This document shows, piece by piece, positions 62,901-64,000 of a stretch of DNA of 64,000 nucleotides. How positions within the stretch are numbered: position 1 is the stretch's first letter; each line of letters starts with the position of its first letter. The stretch lies in the NCBI GenBank assembly GCA_958496175.1, contig OY292276.1, positions 12,914,001-12,978,000 of the forward strand. The letters run 5' to 3'. The DNA comes from Sisyra terminalis (Eukaryota; Arthropoda; Insecta; Neuroptera; Sisyridae). The notes under the pieces were generated by a model. That model saw only the letters and a program-made list of their open reading frames with translations. It did no database searches and was not told where the DNA came from. Both the position numbers and the translations under genes were made by a program.

Positions 62901-64000
62901 ATCACTGTAATTTTCACGTAAACTCTATGTGTAAATGAATTAAATTTATTAAAAAATACTTAGTATTTTACATGTTTTCACAAACCAACTAACATTGATG
63001 CTTTTGCACCCCTTATTTCAGTTGAATTAAACCGAATATCATTTTTCAGAAAACCGATTACTAATTATAAAAATATCCACACTAGATATATTATCTGGTT
63101 AGCTTTTATAAATCTTTTATTGCACATCATTCATTCGGTTAAATTGGATGAGTAAAACAATTTTTTTCCACCGAAATTGGGATATTATTTGACAATGTTC
63201 AAGTAGAAATGCTTGACAATGTACTGATGTGAAATTCCTTTAACATATTAAACGATTTTTTTTTGAGATCTAACCCCTTTTAATTTACTTATAGCTAATT
63301 GAACAAAGTTTTTTGCAACGAGTACTATAATATTTCATACTTTAGTCTTAAAAAGTATGATTTTTTTCAAAAGCCTAATTGTATAGTTCATTTTTTATGA
63401 CTAAAATTTTTTAAGCCAACAAATACTTAGAAGAAAAATGTAAATGCAAAATTAGTTACAATAACAAATTTAGTCAAATAACATGAATTTATTTACAACA
63501 TGCTATGTAAAATATATAATAAACAAGTTCTTGCATTCTTTGATTTTATGCACCAAAAGCACATAAATAAAGCTCAGAATAAAATTCTCGTTCCCGTAAA
63601 ACATTGTGATGATGACTAAAATAACAGAAACAAGCACGAGGAAAACGAATGACATGGTCATTTTCTTCAGCCATCTTTTCTCGACTTTATGTCAAGCGAA
63701 GGTGGTGTTAAATTTTACGTTTTAAAGAAAGAGTATTACCTCTTGTTGTTTACCTGACAAGTAACACAGACAGTACATCAGCACATACGGAAGAATTAGA
63801 TTCGAAGAAAACCGAAAATTTTCAACAGAAAAATACAATGTGAAATTGTTATTTAGTTATGTGAGGAATATGATGAATGATTCAATTTATAGTTTTTGGA
63901 GTTGTAGGAATTAATTTTTGACGTATAAAATTATTCATGTCGACATTTTCATATATGTTATATGAAGTAATCTGCGAAATAGACATTGTCTACGATTTGA

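Larger units (their letters stand above)
48803..64000 (+). other. kn intron 6 (at least 15.2 kb, runs off window)
   Basis: Starts with the consensus donor GTAAGT; no acceptor leading into the next COE exon is seen. Contents: a pogo-like element (49694-51251) with a nested ribozyme-bearing palindrome, a LINE tail fragment (52499-52660), a hAT-like element (54276-54819), a mariner (57231-58147), a foldback (60041-60213), a TCGGACC-ended element (60341-61196) and a SWIM-YqaJ relic (61840-62900). Complex, possibly regulatory blocks lie at 48990-49130, 51560-51720, 55240-55480, 55960-56330, 58970-59160 and 59460-59770. 62900-64000 is AT-rich with nothing recognised. Confidence 0.8.

Noticed and set aside
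48803..64000. Next kn exon (Phe/Leu/Lys-rich strand followed by a CNQNC-like motif)
   Set aside because: Scanned by eye for the expected codons with an upstream acceptor and did not find them; the exon probably lies beyond the window.

Overview
This is an AT-rich (roughly three quarters A+T by eye) insect-type nuclear genome window. It is dominated by the 5' half of one large, intron-rich plus-strand gene: the COE/EBF-family transcription factor collier/knot (kn). Six coding exons are recognisable from their protein match and from phase-consistent GT..AG splice sites: 7667-8073 (5' limit uncertain), 17319-17472, 18253-18316, 28831-28886, 48216-48289 and 48734-48802. Together they encode the N-terminus and most of the COE DNA-binding domain, including the complete H-x3-C-x2-C-x5-C zinc knuckle. 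The last part of the DNA-binding domain and the IPT and HLH regions are not found before 64000, so the gene runs off the right edge inside an intron longer than 15 kb.

Layout. 1-6900 is AT-rich upstream DNA with a degenerate 400-bp tandem array (5567-6610). 6900-8073 is a sharply GC- and CpG-rich island holding the presumed promoter, 5' UTR and first coding exon. The introns are 9.2, 0.8, 10.5, 19.3, 0.4 and >15.2 kb. They hold scattered higher-complexity, GC-richer blocks that read like candidate cis-regulatory DNA (for example 8160-8460, 12000-12260, 29690-29950, 47640-48010, 51560-51720 and 59460-59770) and many decayed mobile elements.

Mobile elements. There are two copies of one internally deleted mariner subfamily (31711-32632, 57231-58147), a deleted Tc1-like element (35168-35802), a pogo-like element with a C-terminal zinc-finger remnant (49694-51251), and four hAT-like MITE-type elements. 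There is also a TIR element with 'TCGGACC' ends, pieces that look like LINE 3' ends, and a decayed SWIM-YqaJ type gene on the minus strand (61840-62900). Several foldback (inverted-repeat) elements are present.

The most unusual signal is a set of three foldback elements (10450-10979, 50487-51046, 60041-60213). Their arms carry outward-facing hammerhead-ribozyme-like cores (CTGANGA..GAAA). In the 50.5-51.0 kb palindrome the hammerhead is essentially intact on both strands. Such motifs are known from Penelope-like retroelements and retrozymes, so these are probably ribozyme-bearing retroelement remnants. No CRISPR, rRNA, tRNA or bacterial-type operon was seen. The insect order cannot be fixed from this sequence alone.
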